Virus record (IMG/VR): IMGVR_UViG_3300036939_000057
Location: 1-40,377 of that record
DNA: 40,377 nucleotides
Direction: 5' to 3' (one strand)
Origin: a virus
Part shown: positions 24,869-31,257 of the stretch, one piece after another
How positions within the stretch are numbered: position 1 is the first letter of the stretch
Layout: every line of letters starts with the position of its first letter
The notes under the pieces: generated by a model
Seen by the model: only the letters and a program-made list of their open reading frames with translations
Told to the model about the DNA's origin: nothing
Database searches by the model: none
Made by a program: the position numbers and the translations under genes

Positions 24869-25174
24869 TTAGATTGTCGTCAGGCTCGGCAGCAACAGGT
24901 CGAGCAGGGTGGTGTCGAACTGAACCTTTTGCTCCTCGGAGGTCGCGCCGTCCGCACCGGACACATCGACCTCCAGGCTACCGTCGAGCAACAGTCGGTT
25001 GACGATGGCGGACTTGGTGCCGAGCGGGACGGTAACGTTGCCCTTTTCGCTCAGGCGTCGATTGAGCCAGTTGGTGAAGACCTCGCCGGACCGGGCGTAG
25101 GGAATGGGCTGTTCGCCCTTAGCGGGTTCTTTGGCAGAGGCGGCACTTGCGCCGCCGGTGGTTTTGTCTTCCAT
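24869..25174 (-). CDS. Phage protein of unknown function
   Basis: A 101-aa acidic protein. The first ~25 residues are Ala/Lys/Glu-rich and probably disordered; the rest (SGEVFTNWLNRRLSEKGNVTV, KSAIVNRLLLDG, FDTTLLDLLLPSL) is helical with a short strand. No family recognised. Its Shine-Dalgarno sequence can be fully paired by an upstream 10-mer (see 25175..25252). Confidence 0.55.
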   Translation of the reverse strand: MEDKTTGGASAASAKEPAKGEQPIPYARSGEVFTNWLNRRLSEKGNVTVPLGTKSAIVNRLLLDGSLEVDVSGADGATSEEQKVQFDTTLLDLLLPSLTTI

Positions 25175-25252
25175 CTCATGCTCCTATGTCAAAGTGATTG
25201 ACGTACACAAGTTCAGCGACTTATGCTGTGAGTGAATAGGTCGGAGCATGAG
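25175..25252 (-). promoter_or_regulatory. 5' leader able to sequester the RBS of the downstream gene
   Basis: In minus-strand RNA, CTCATGCTCC (from 25252) is exactly complementary to GGAGCATGAG (25184..25175), which contains the RBS and touches the ATG at 25174. The arms are 58 nt apart. Pairing would hide the start site. Confidence 0.5.
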
Positions 25253-25276
25253 TTCTCAAGAAACTCATTTCATGGG

Positions 25277-25309
25277 TGCCCGCAGGTCAGCTACTCGCTA
25301 CTGCGGGCA
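25277..25309. repeat. 9-bp inverted repeat in intergenic gap
   Basis: TGCCCGCAG (25277..25285) pairs with CTGCGGGCA (25301..25309) across 15 nt. It lies directly after the stop of the leftward gene ending at 25319. There is no U tract on either strand, so it may be an RNA-stabilising or pausing hairpin rather than a terminator. Confidence 0.5.
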
Positions 25310-25318
25310 TTCGTGTGT

Positions 25319-25558
25319 CTAGGCCGCCTTGGGTGCAGCGTCTTCCTGTGCCCAAGCCTGAGCCAGCAAGCACTTCTTGCTGGAGATGGACTGCGCGGCG
25401 TTCAAGGCCCGGTGCGCAGCCTGCTTCCAGATGGAGGAATCACCTTTCGCTCTGAAATGCCGAGCAAGCCCCTCGGCTTTAGCCTGCAGTTCGTTGAACC
25501 CGGCGATGACCTCTTCGCGTTCGGGGGTGGCGAGATAATTGTCGAGATTTTCTTCCAT
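25319..25558 (-). CDS. Small helical protein of unknown function
   Basis: A 79-aa protein starting MEENLDNYLATPEREEVIAGF, almost entirely helical (LQAKAEGLARHFRAKG, WKQAAHRALNAAQSI) and ending Ala/Pro/Lys-rich. No family recognised. A perfect TATAAT lies 38 nt upstream on the same strand, so this is probably the first gene of the 25.6-24.3 kb unit. Confidence 0.55.
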   Translation of the reverse strand: MEENLDNYLATPEREEVIAGFNELQAKAEGLARHFRAKGDSSIWKQAAHRALNAAQSISSKKCLLAQAWAQEDAAPKAA

Positions 25559-25595
25559 ATTCCGTCCCTTCGGCTGAAAGTTCAGACTTTGTGCG

Positions 25596-25601
25596 ATTAT
25601 A
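25596..25601 (-). promoter_or_regulatory. -10 box TATAAT for the leftward small-gene unit
   Basis: A perfect TATAAT on the minus strand, 38 nt before ATG 25558. No convincing -35 is present, so an activator may be needed. The 318-bp gap 25559..25876 otherwise holds only the divergent promoter at 25712 and the leader of the thioredoxin-like gene. Confidence 0.45.
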
Positions 25602-25711
25602 CCTGACTGTGTAGAAAGGTGACAGTTATAAGTTTCGTATCTTCATCGATACAGAGGTGATACTACTTGCGTAGCCATGCAGGGGCCTTCTGCGAGGTGC
25701 TGATAAAAGTG

Positions 25712-25740
25712 TTGACGCCTATGAGAACTGAGAGTAGATT
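25712..25740 (+). promoter_or_regulatory. Sigma70-type promoter of the thioredoxin-like gene
   Basis: TTGACG-N17-TAGATT in plus orientation, 137 nt before ATG 25877. The consensus-like -35 and exact 17-nt spacing suggest constitutive expression in the lysogen, independent of the late promoters. Confidence 0.5.
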
Positions 25741-25876
25741 TCGCGGTGACACTCAGCGCAGATTTTGTTGTCTCGGCGGGGATTGGCGCATTAGTTGACG
25801 ACTTCCTCAAAGTCCCGTCACCTCACGCTCCAAACTAACAACGGAACACACTCCAGCTTTCTCACAGGAGATCCTC

Positions 25877-26404
25877 ATGACCAATTTAGCTAAAAAAATC
25901 GAACTGCTGGCCAACGTCGCGATCATTGTCGTCGCCCTTTTACTCGGGGTCGTTTTAGTTAAACGTTACCTGTTGCCGCAAGCTCAATCACCTCAAGCTC
26001 AAGCACGGATTCAGCCTGGGACTAAACTCTCAGTGCCGGGAATCGAGTGGGGCAAGAGTGAACGAACTTTATTGATGGTGCTTTCGACGACTTGCCGCTA
26101 TTGCACAGAGAGTGCCCCGTTTTATCGAAGGCTCGCGCAGGAAAAGGCGGGGAAGGGGAAGGTGAGCTTAGTGGCTGTCCTGCCTCAGAGCACCAGTGAT
26201 TCACAGAAGTACTTAAATGACCTCGGCGTCGCCGTTGACGACACCAGACAGGCTGCGCTCACGGAGGTGCAAGTCAGGGCGACGCCCACGCTCATCTTAG
26301 CCGACCAGACCGGTTCGGTGGTCGAGTCGTGGGTAGGAAAGTTACCGGACGAGCAGGAGGGTGACGTACTGAGGCGCTTCTTGGAGGAACGCCCCGGCAA
26401 GTGA
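25877..26404 (+). CDS. Membrane-anchored thioredoxin-like thiol-disulfide oxidoreductase
   Basis: A 175-aa protein. Residues about 12-30 form an N-terminal membrane anchor, so the rest would face the periplasm. The thioredoxin fold begins about residue 48 (GTKLSVPGIEWGKSERTLLMVLSTTC). The redox motif is C73-R-Y-C76 and the cis-proline is P137 in VRATPTLIL. It most resembles TlpA/redoxin-type reductants or isomerases. Two exported Cys-rich genes follow on the same strand and one faces it, which suggests they are its substrates. That link is inferred from neighbourhood only. RBS CAGGAG is well placed. Confidence 0.8.
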   Translation: MTNLAKKIELLANVAIIVVALLLGVVLVKRYLLPQAQSPQAQARIQPGTKLSVPGIEWGKSERTLLMVLSTTCRYCTESAPFYRRLAQEKAGKGKVSLVAVLPQSTSDSQKYLNDLGVAVDDTRQAALTEVQVRATPTLILADQTGSVVESWVGKLPDEQEGDVLRRFLEERPGK

Positions 26405-26434
26405 GGAAACGCTCACGGTCAAAATGTGTGAGAT

Positions 26435-26481
26435 AAGAAGGGGGAGTTAGGATACTTTATCCTAACTCCCCCTTCTTTATT
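26435..26481. terminator. Strong bidirectional terminator between convergent genes
   Basis: A perfect 20-bp inverted repeat (26435..26454 and 26458..26477) with a 3-nt loop, followed by TTATT on the plus strand. It sits between the thioredoxin-like gene and the opposing Cys-rich gene and would stop both. Confidence 0.8.
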
Positions 26482-26517
26482 GCGTCTCTGCTTGAACGCT
26501 GCTGTCTTTCGTGTCAA

Positions 26518-26790
26518 TTATTGAGGATTCTTTCCATGCCCCACCGTCCTCACTTTTCTTGACGATACTGATGACGCTCCACAATCCGGGAAGGTCACGT
26601 CCCACGCTTGCTCGCAGCATGACACTGCCCTGTCAATGTCTTGATCAGAGAGTGTGTCGCATACAGCTTCACACTCGGTACAGGAAGTAGCCGCACAAGA
26701 ACAGGCAACGACCGCGCTGGCTGGCTTTGAAGTGACAAAGGCCAGCGAGCAAAGCAGCACGGCTAACACTAAGAGGCGTTTCATTAACAT
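26518..26790 (-). CDS. Exported Cys-rich small protein (8 Cys)
   Basis: A 90-aa protein from ATG 26790, chosen for the strong GGAAGGAG RBS; a longer in-frame version lacks one. Residues about 1-25 are a Sec signal peptide (MKRLLVLAVLLCSLAFV, ending AVVA or ASA). The mature part has eight Cys: C-x-C-x4-C-x2-C-x3-C, then CC and a final C, followed by a basic Ser/Lys tail. It probably folds with disulfides outside the cytoplasm. No known family. It converges on the thioredoxin-like gene. Confidence 0.65.
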   Translation of the reverse strand: MLMKRLLVLAVLLCSLAFVTSKPASAVVACSCAATSCTECEAVCDTLSDQDIDRAVSCCEQAWDVTFPDCGASSVSSRKVRTVGHGKNPQ

Positions 26791-26814
26791 AGAATTCTCC
26801 TTCCGCAAGGTGGT

Positions 26815-26838
26815 AAGTGTCACTATAAATGGACACTT
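26815..26838. promoter_or_regulatory. Operator-like inverted repeat upstream of Cys-rich gene
   Basis: AAGTGTC-N10-GACACTT is a perfect 7-bp inverted repeat. Its spacer contains TATAGT on the minus strand, a plausible -10 box for the gene starting at 26790. A dimeric regulator bound here would cover the promoter. The rest of the 311-bp gap 26791..27101 holds only the plus promoter at 26976 and the repeat leader at 27057. Confidence 0.45.
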
Positions 26839-26975
26839 GGCTAAGTTGGGCCGGCGGGAGCGGAACTCTTCGGTAAGAGGAGGGTGAGACTCCCGTCAAC
26901 GTGAGGTGTGCGTCCGACGAGTCCAGAGTTGTCGAAGGACGGACACGGGCAATGCGCTCAGCATACATTAAGAGA

Positions 26976-27004
26976 TTGACAACTACAATTCACAGGAATA
27001 GGGT
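26976..27004 (+). promoter_or_regulatory. Promoter of the 18-Cys protein gene
   Basis: TTGACA-N17-TAGGGT on the plus strand: perfect -35 and optimal spacing, weak -10. It lies 98 nt before ATG 27102. Confidence 0.45.
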
Positions 27005-27056
27005 AGCGAATACAGATTCCTTAAACGGCAAGAGCCTCACTGCCTGTCGGGTCTCG

Positions 27057-27097
27057 CTCCTGCTTTAACCTCAACCGCAACGACACTCACCAGGAGA
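27057..27097 (+). repeat. Shared leader repeat, copy 1
   Basis: CTCCTGCTTTAACCTCAACC followed by a CACTCACCAGGAG stretch, immediately upstream of the gene at 27102. A near-identical copy (one T deleted, then diverging to an AAGGAG RBS) lies at 27608..27649 before the next Cys-rich gene. Confidence 0.6.
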
Positions 27098-27101
27098 AAA
27101 T

Positions 27102-27563
27102 ATGCAAACGATATACAAAAGGCTGATGATATTCGGTTTACTTTGTATCTGTCTGATTGTCTTCGGCCTCTCTGATGAGATCGAGACTGTTTACGCCAGA
27201 CCTTGCTTTCAGGAGTGTGATGCTAACAGAGCGATGTGCGAAGACAATTGCGCAGTTAATTGTACCGACAATGGCGACTTACCCTGTGATAGCTGCCTTG
27301 CAGATTGCCGGTATCACTATCAGTCTTGCGCGAGAGTCGCGATTTCCTGTTATGACTCCGGTCCGTCATATACTCCGAACTGCCAAGTTGATTTCACACC
27401 ACATTGCCCAGTAATTAATGGTCAGCCTAATTGTTCGCATCAGGACGCTCATTACGGGTATACGTTAACCTGTCAAACTCTCGGCGGAAACAACTGTGTG
27501 GCATGCCCTGACCACGACTGGCGTTGTACAGCCAACGGTGGTTTCACGCCCTCGTGTTATTAA
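27102..27563 (+). CDS. Exported Cys-rich protein (18 Cys)
   Basis: A 153-aa protein. Residues about 1-30 form a signal peptide (basic KRLMIFGLLCICLIVFGL core). The mature part carries about 18 cysteines in spaced pairs (CFQEC, CEDNC, CDSC, CVAC), with polar and aromatic residues between. It ends CTANGGFTPSCY. No recognised family; the spacing suggests a repeat-based disulfide-rich fold. RBS CAGGAG. It shares its leader repeat with the next gene, so the two were probably duplicated or are co-regulated. Confidence 0.65.
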   Translation: MQTIYKRLMIFGLLCICLIVFGLSDEIETVYARPCFQECDANRAMCEDNCAVNCTDNGDLPCDSCLADCRYHYQSCARVAISCYDSGPSYTPNCQVDFTPHCPVINGQPNCSHQDAHYGYTLTCQTLGGNNCVACPDHDWRCTANGGFTPSCY

Positions 27564-27607
27564 GCCGGCGTTCTTATCTTTGGAACATTTCCGTTGACAA
27601 CGTCACA

Positions 27608-27649
27608 CTCCTGCTTAACCTCAACCTCGGACAACTCTCACATAAGGAG
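27608..27649 (+). repeat. Shared leader repeat, copy 2
   Basis: CTCCTGCTTAACCTCAACC matches copy 1 (27057) except one missing T, then AACTCTCAC and the AAGGAG RBS of the gene at 27655. A TTGACAAC stretch lies about 10 nt upstream, as also occurs at the promoter at 26976. Confidence 0.6.
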
Positions 27650-27654
27650 CAAAG

Positions 27655-27936
27655 ATGAAAACGATATTGATGTCGAGAATTTCAAGGAAGGTCTTGATTC
27701 TTACCTTTCTCTTGGTCGGTTTAGTATTTGTTGGATCAAGCGGTAGCGTCCAACAGGCTGCGCCGGTTCGATGCTGTGAAGACTGCGCGCATGACCGAAG
27801 CGTTCCGTATGGGGATGATGAGGCAGCATATAGTTATTGCACCGCTCAATGCGGAGCTTCCTCCGGCACATGTTTCAACAACTGTCGGAATAGTATCTAC
27901 AGTTGTTGGTCTACTTGTGACACTGACTGTAACTAA
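27655..27936 (+). CDS. Exported Cys-rich small protein (10 Cys)
   Basis: A 93-aa protein. Residues about 1-36 form a signal peptide (MSRISRKVLILTFLLVGLVFVG). The mature ~57 residues contain ten Cys: CCEDC, YCTAQC, TCFNNC, CWSTC, DC, i.e. repeated C-x3-C units like its neighbour. It ends CDTDCN. Function unknown. A strong AAGGAG RBS and a shared leader repeat support it as a real gene. Confidence 0.65.
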   Translation: MKTILMSRISRKVLILTFLLVGLVFVGSSGSVQQAAPVRCCEDCAHDRSVPYGDDEAAYSYCTAQCGASSGTCFNNCRNSIYSCWSTCDTDCN

Positions 27937-28014
27937 CGGCAACAGATGCGTACCGTCAGGCTGCCACTTGACACCGTCCCGGAAATGAATAGAATCCGCG
28001 CCGGATGCTCACGA

Positions 28015-28057
28015 GTGGAGGCGACGCCCTTGGCAAGGACACGCCGCCTCCGCTTTT
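28015..28057 (+). terminator. Terminator after the 10-Cys protein gene
   Basis: GGAGGCG (28017..28023) pairs with CGCCTCC (28045..28051) across 21 nt, followed by GCTTTT. It closes the 27.1-27.9 kb unit. It lies upstream of the small peptide gene at 28120, which then needs its own promoter or read-through. Confidence 0.6.
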
Positions 28058-28119
28058 CTCAACCTATCCGCGCAGCACTCGCAAGTTGCCTCTCAACCCA
28101 GATTCTGAAGGAGTACGAA

Positions 28120-28257
28120 ATGAGAAAGTTAATGGCGACAGTAGTCAGCATTATCACTTCAATCTGTCACTCCAAGTGTCCGACCTGCAAAGAGCAATGT
28201 ATCGGTGGTGCCCACCCCGGCGGCTATCACGGCTGCTCCAATGGGCATGCTTGGTAA
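28120..28257 (+). CDS. Cys/His-rich mini-protein (45 aa)
   Basis: ATG 28120 follows GAAGGAG at good spacing. The product has a short hydrophobic start (MRKLMATVVSIITSI) and then CHSKCPTCKEQC, a GGAHPGGYHGC stretch and GHAW. Five Cys and four His could bind zinc, or form disulfides if exported. The hydrophobic stretch is too short for a confident signal peptide. It may be the fourth member of the Cys-rich set or an unrelated zinc knuckle. Confidence 0.5.
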   Translation: MRKLMATVVSIITSICHSKCPTCKEQCIGGAHPGGYHGCSNGHAW

Positions 28258-28277
28258 TGAAGTAAGGCAGTACGTAT

Positions 28278-29381
28278 TTACGATTTACGACGCCGTCGGC
28301 GACTCTTCCGGGCGCACTTCGGGGTGCGCTTTGGTCTCGGCCGCGGCCACGGCAGATTGAGCATGCTGATGACGCGCTTCTTGGCGCGCTCGCCGCCCCG
28401 CTTGTATCGTGCCGTCGTCGAGACGTCCGTGTGGCCGCACAAATCCCTGACGGTCTCGACGTCCGCCCCGGAGTCGAGCATGTTCGTGACGAGCGTCCGG
28501 CGCAGGTCGTGCGGCGAGAGGTGCGCGAGTCCGGCTTGGCGCGCGCGCCGCCCGAGCGCGAGATAGACAGCCGTCCCGGAGAGGGGGCGTAACAAAACCT
28601 CGCCGCCTTTCCTGACCGGGCACAGGAGCGCGCCGGGGCAGCGACCGCGCACGTCGAGCCAGCCATCGACGGCGCGCTCCACTCCCGCATCGAGCGGGAC
28701 CGTGCGTTCCTTCTGTCCCTTGCCCCGAACTCTGAGGCTCCCGCGCTCGCCCTGCACGTCGGCGAGCGTGAGCGCGGCGCACTCGGCCCGGCGCAGTCCC
28801 GAGGCGAGCAGGCCGATGAGGCAGGCGTCACGCGCGCCGGCTGGGCCGTCGTCGGCGGCGCAGGCGTCCAGCAGGACGGAGATCTCCGTCCGGGCGAGCG
28901 CGCGTCCGGCCGGCAGAGTCGTCCCGCGCACGCCGTGCACCTCGCGGATGCGGTCGTATTGCTCGACCGACATCTGGCCGAGGTTCTTCGCCGCCCGGGC
29001 GACGCTTCTCAGCGCCGAGAGCGTCATGTTGACGGTCGAGGGGGAGAGGTTCTGCGCCTGGAGATAAGTGCGCACGGCGACGACGTGCTCGAAGCGCAGC
29101 TCGTGCCAGCGCAAGCTGCCCAAAGTAGCACCGAGTAGGTGGGCGGCGCGGTCGAGGCGGGCGCGTGTCGAGCGGCGCCCGGAGGGCTGTAATTGAGCCA
29201 GAAAGCAGGCCGCCGGGTTGAGATCGGAGAGGTCCGGAGGGGAAATTGAAAGTGGCGCGCCAGTTGAAATGGAGGGTGACCGGGAAATGACCCCGGAAAC
29301 GGGCACTAAAGCGAGGCGGGGGCGCACTTTAGAGCCGTCGCCGCCTGTCGGCGGATTAGTTATGTGATTATATTTTCTCAT
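28278..29381 (-). CDS. Second tyrosine recombinase (Xer/integron-like)
   Basis: A 367-aa protein with all catalytic residues: R197 in SGLRRAECAALTL, candidate K221/K224 in GKGQKERTVPL, H291-x-x-R294 in HDLRRT, H317 in CGHTD and Y326 in TTARYKRG. The core-binding domain starts about 55; the C-terminus is a long basic tail. It is read with the early leftward genes, 9.6 kb from attR, and so is not the att-proximal integrase. Possible roles are dimer resolution of a circular replicon or a second integration specificity. Confidence 0.8.
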   Translation of the reverse strand: MRKYNHITNPPTGGDGSKVRPRLALVPVSGVISRSPSISTGAPLSISPPDLSDLNPAACFLAQLQPSGRRSTRARLDRAAHLLGATLGSLRWHELRFEHVVAVRTYLQAQNLSPSTVNMTLSALRSVARAAKNLGQMSVEQYDRIREVHGVRGTTLPAGRALARTEISVLLDACAADDGPAGARDACLIGLLASGLRRAECAALTLADVQGERGSLRVRGKGQKERTVPLDAGVERAVDGWLDVRGRCPGALLCPVRKGGEVLLRPLSGTAVYLALGRRARQAGLAHLSPHDLRRTLVTNMLDSGADVETVRDLCGHTDVSTTARYKRGGERAKKRVISMLNLPWPRPRPKRTPKCARKSRRRRRKS

Positions 29382-29427
29382 AACCTATCCGTGTCCTAAC
29401 CCGAACAGAAATGAGTGGCCGTCACGC

Positions 29428-29667
29428 CTAATCTTTCACCAGACGTAAATGCGACACTCCGGATGCCACCCGGGCGGGCGCGACCCCCTTCTCGATAGCG
29501 CAGGGCGGGCAGAACGCGACCGTGACGAAGACCGTCTCGCGCCCCGGGTGGACTTCGCACGGGCAAGCGATGCGAGTGTTGCAGCCGAAACAGACGTGCT
29601 CAAATCCGCAGTCGCGCGGCCGTGAGACTGCACCGACCATCCTGAATTGCACACCCGGTTTGTTCAT
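29428..29667 (-). CDS. Small zinc-binding-like protein
   Basis: A 79-aa protein with DCGFEHVCFGCNTRIACPC near the middle and AFCPPCAIEKG later: seven Cys, consistent with one or two treble-clef/zinc-ribbon sites. No signal peptide, so cytoplasmic. It lies just after the replication initiator in the early unit. Function unknown. Confidence 0.55.
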   Translation of the reverse strand: MNKPGVQFRMVGAVSRPRDCGFEHVCFGCNTRIACPCEVHPGRETVFVTVAFCPPCAIEKGVAPARVASGVSHLRLVKD

Positions 29668-29702
29668 TTACTCCTCGGTTTCTGTTAAGTGCTATCGACG
29701 CT

Positions 29703-30611
29703 TCAACCAGCCGCTGCCTCGGGTGAGCCGCGCGCTTCACCCGCCTCTGCATCAGCGCGCGCCTTCAGCCTCGCGACCAGTCCGTTGTGCGGGCACTTCG
29801 CCACTCCCTTTCCTCGCCCACCCGGCGACCAGAAGCCGGTTCCTTCACAATCCGGGCACTCTTTTGGATTAAGCAGCACGGAGGTTGGCGGCAGCGGCAG
29901 CGGCGGGTTGAGGTGCTGCTCGACCTGCCAGTCGTGCTTCCCCGTTTCGAGCGCCTGCGTCACCCACCCGTCGCCGAGACCTTTGGCGCGGGCGCAACTC
30001 ACGACCTGATCGAGCGTGAACCTGGTCTTCCAACTCGACACCGCCTCTCTCTCTTTCTCCGGTTCGTTACCCGTACCCTCGGAATTGCCCGCACGCGGAG
30101 AGAGAGAGAGTTCTTGAATGGTTCCTGCAGAAGGTTCTTCTAATGGTTCTTCTGTCCTTATAGGGGGGTGTGGGGGGATGATCACCTCCTGATCACTTTG
30201 ATCACCAGGTGAACACTTTGATCGTACAGTGATCACTTTGTTCACCTGGTGATCAGTTTGTTCACCTCCTGATCGGTCTGCCAGGCGCAAACTGAAGTGC
30301 TCGAGGTTCTGTTGCCAGATGTCGCAGACGGAAATCACGTCGCGCCCTTTGAGTTTGCGCACCTTAATTAACCCGCGCTCGACCAGCTCCCGCTTCGCCG
30401 TGCTGACCTGTCCGGCGCTCATCCTCGTAGCCTGGGCGAGTTCCCGACAATTTTCGTTGCACACCCCGTTGTCACCGGCGCGCCGTTTCACGTGGACGTA
30501 GAGAGCTATCTCGAAGGGACTAAGCCCCATATCGTCAATCGAGTTCGGAATCTCCGTCCGATACTTGTGGCTGGCGGCCGTGGCCTGCTGCGAGGCCGGT
30601 TGTGTTTTCAT
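29703..30611 (-). CDS. Replication initiator-like wHTH protein containing the putative origin
   Basis: A 302-aa protein from ATG 30611 (MKTQPASQQATAASHKYRTEIPNSIDDM). Residues about 25-100 form a winged helix typical of phage replication initiators: GLSPFEIALYVHVKRRAGDNGVC, LAQATRMSAGQVSTAKRELVERGLIKV. The middle (about 110-150) is encoded by five 20-bp DNA iterons. The C-terminal domain has VVSCARAKGLGDGWVTQALE and a CPDC...C motif. This is the lambda O-type arrangement, with the origin inside the initiator gene. No helicase or polymerase gene is present, so host replication proteins would be recruited. Confidence 0.7.
   Translation of the reverse strand: MKTQPASQQATAASHKYRTEIPNSIDDMGLSPFEIALYVHVKRRAGDNGVCNENCRELAQATRMSAGQVSTAKRELVERGLIKVRKLKGRDVISVCDIWQQNLEHFSLRLADRSGGEQTDHQVNKVITVRSKCSPGDQSDQEVIIPPHPPIRTEEPLEEPSAGTIQELSLSPRAGNSEGTGNEPEKEREAVSSWKTRFTLDQVVSCARAKGLGDGWVTQALETGKHDWQVEQHLNPPLPLPPTSVLLNPKECPDCEGTGFWSPGGRGKGVAKCPHNGLVARLKARADAEAGEARGSPEAAAG
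30181..30280 (-). repeat. Five tandem 20-bp iterons, putative replication origin
   Basis: Blocks at 30181, 30201, 30221, 30241 and 30261 are exactly 20 bp apart. Each is built from TCACC/GGTGA and GATCA elements with a CTTTG-like end. Twenty is not a multiple of three, so the repetition is at DNA level, not protein level. A purine/pyrimidine-biased tract with AATGGTTCTTCT-like repeats lies next to it at about 30115..30160, as an origin-unwinding region would. Confidence 0.7.
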
Positions 30612-30703
30612 CGTCACCGGGTTAAGCGGTTGGTCTGTTTGAAGCTGCCTAAAAGAAATGGCGCGTAATCCTCCGGCTGTCAGCCAGTCGCGCCCTTCGT
30701 CCT

Positions 30704-30943
30704 TTACCGCCGGACTTGTACCTGACGAATCTTCTCCAGCGCGCCCGGCGGCCACCGCTGCCGGAGGCCGTCGCCATGCATGAGGTTCGGGTCGGGGTCG
30801 AAGTATTCGGCCACGGTGTCCACGTAATCTATCGAGTAGAAGTTGATGGGTTTAGGGGTGCCGAGGGGTTCAGCGATCTGATGCCGCCCGCGCTGGTCGT
30901 CCACGCCCTCCTGCGGCGGGGCTGTCGGGTGCTGTGTGCTCAT
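30704..30943 (-). CDS. Small early protein of unknown function
   Basis: A 79-aa protein starting MSTQHPTAPPQEGVDDQRGRHQ, with a disordered N-terminus and a C-terminal region SIDYVDTVAEYFDPDPNLMHGDGLRQRWPPGALEKIRQ. A strong GAAGGAG RBS precedes the ATG. No family recognised. Confidence 0.5.
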   Translation of the reverse strand: MSTQHPTAPPQEGVDDQRGRHQIAEPLGTPKPINFYSIDYVDTVAEYFDPDPNLMHGDGLRQRWPPGALEKIRQVQVRR

Positions 30944-30964
30944 CGCGGTCAGGCTCCTTCGTTG

Positions 30965-31243
30965 CTACGCGGTCTTCCGGTGTTCGTCGAACTGCACTAC
31001 TTCGCTGGTGAGCGGCTGCGCCGAACGCTCCATATCCCTGTCGAGTCGTTCCATGTCTGTGCGTAGAATCACAGTGCGCCCGTTGGTGAGAGATACCCGC
31101 CGCAGCCGGGCAAAGACCCCGCGCCCTGCGCGCACCGTCTCTCGACCCACGCAGAAATGATCCGCGACCTCCTGAATCGTCGCCCACTTGTGTGAGGGCT
31201 TGCGCTGGCTCCGTTTCGGCTTCTTCTCGTTCTCTTCCGGCAT
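30965..31243 (-). CDS. Excisionase/MerR-like DNA-binding protein
   Basis: A 92-aa protein with a basic N-terminus and WATIQEVADHFCVGRETVRAGRGVFARLRRVSLTNGRTVILRTDMERL, a helix-turn-helix with wing resembling excisionase-type HTH_17 domains. Candidate functions are excision directionality or early gene regulation. It is the third gene of the Cro-like unit. Confidence 0.6.
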   Translation of the reverse strand: MPEENEKKPKRSQRKPSHKWATIQEVADHFCVGRETVRAGRGVFARLRRVSLTNGRTVILRTDMERLDRDMERSAQPLTSEVVQFDEHRKTA

Positions 31244-31257
31244 GATCGTCTCCCGGT

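Noticed and set aside
28258-28277. Insertion-sequence end or second attachment site beside the cargo
   Set aside because: No matching inverted or direct repeat found at the other side of the cargo (about 25.6-25.9 kb) by eye.
30181-30280. CRISPR-like array (five repeats at regular spacing)
   Set aside because: Units are contiguous 20-mers without spacers, inside a coding region, and fit origin iterons.
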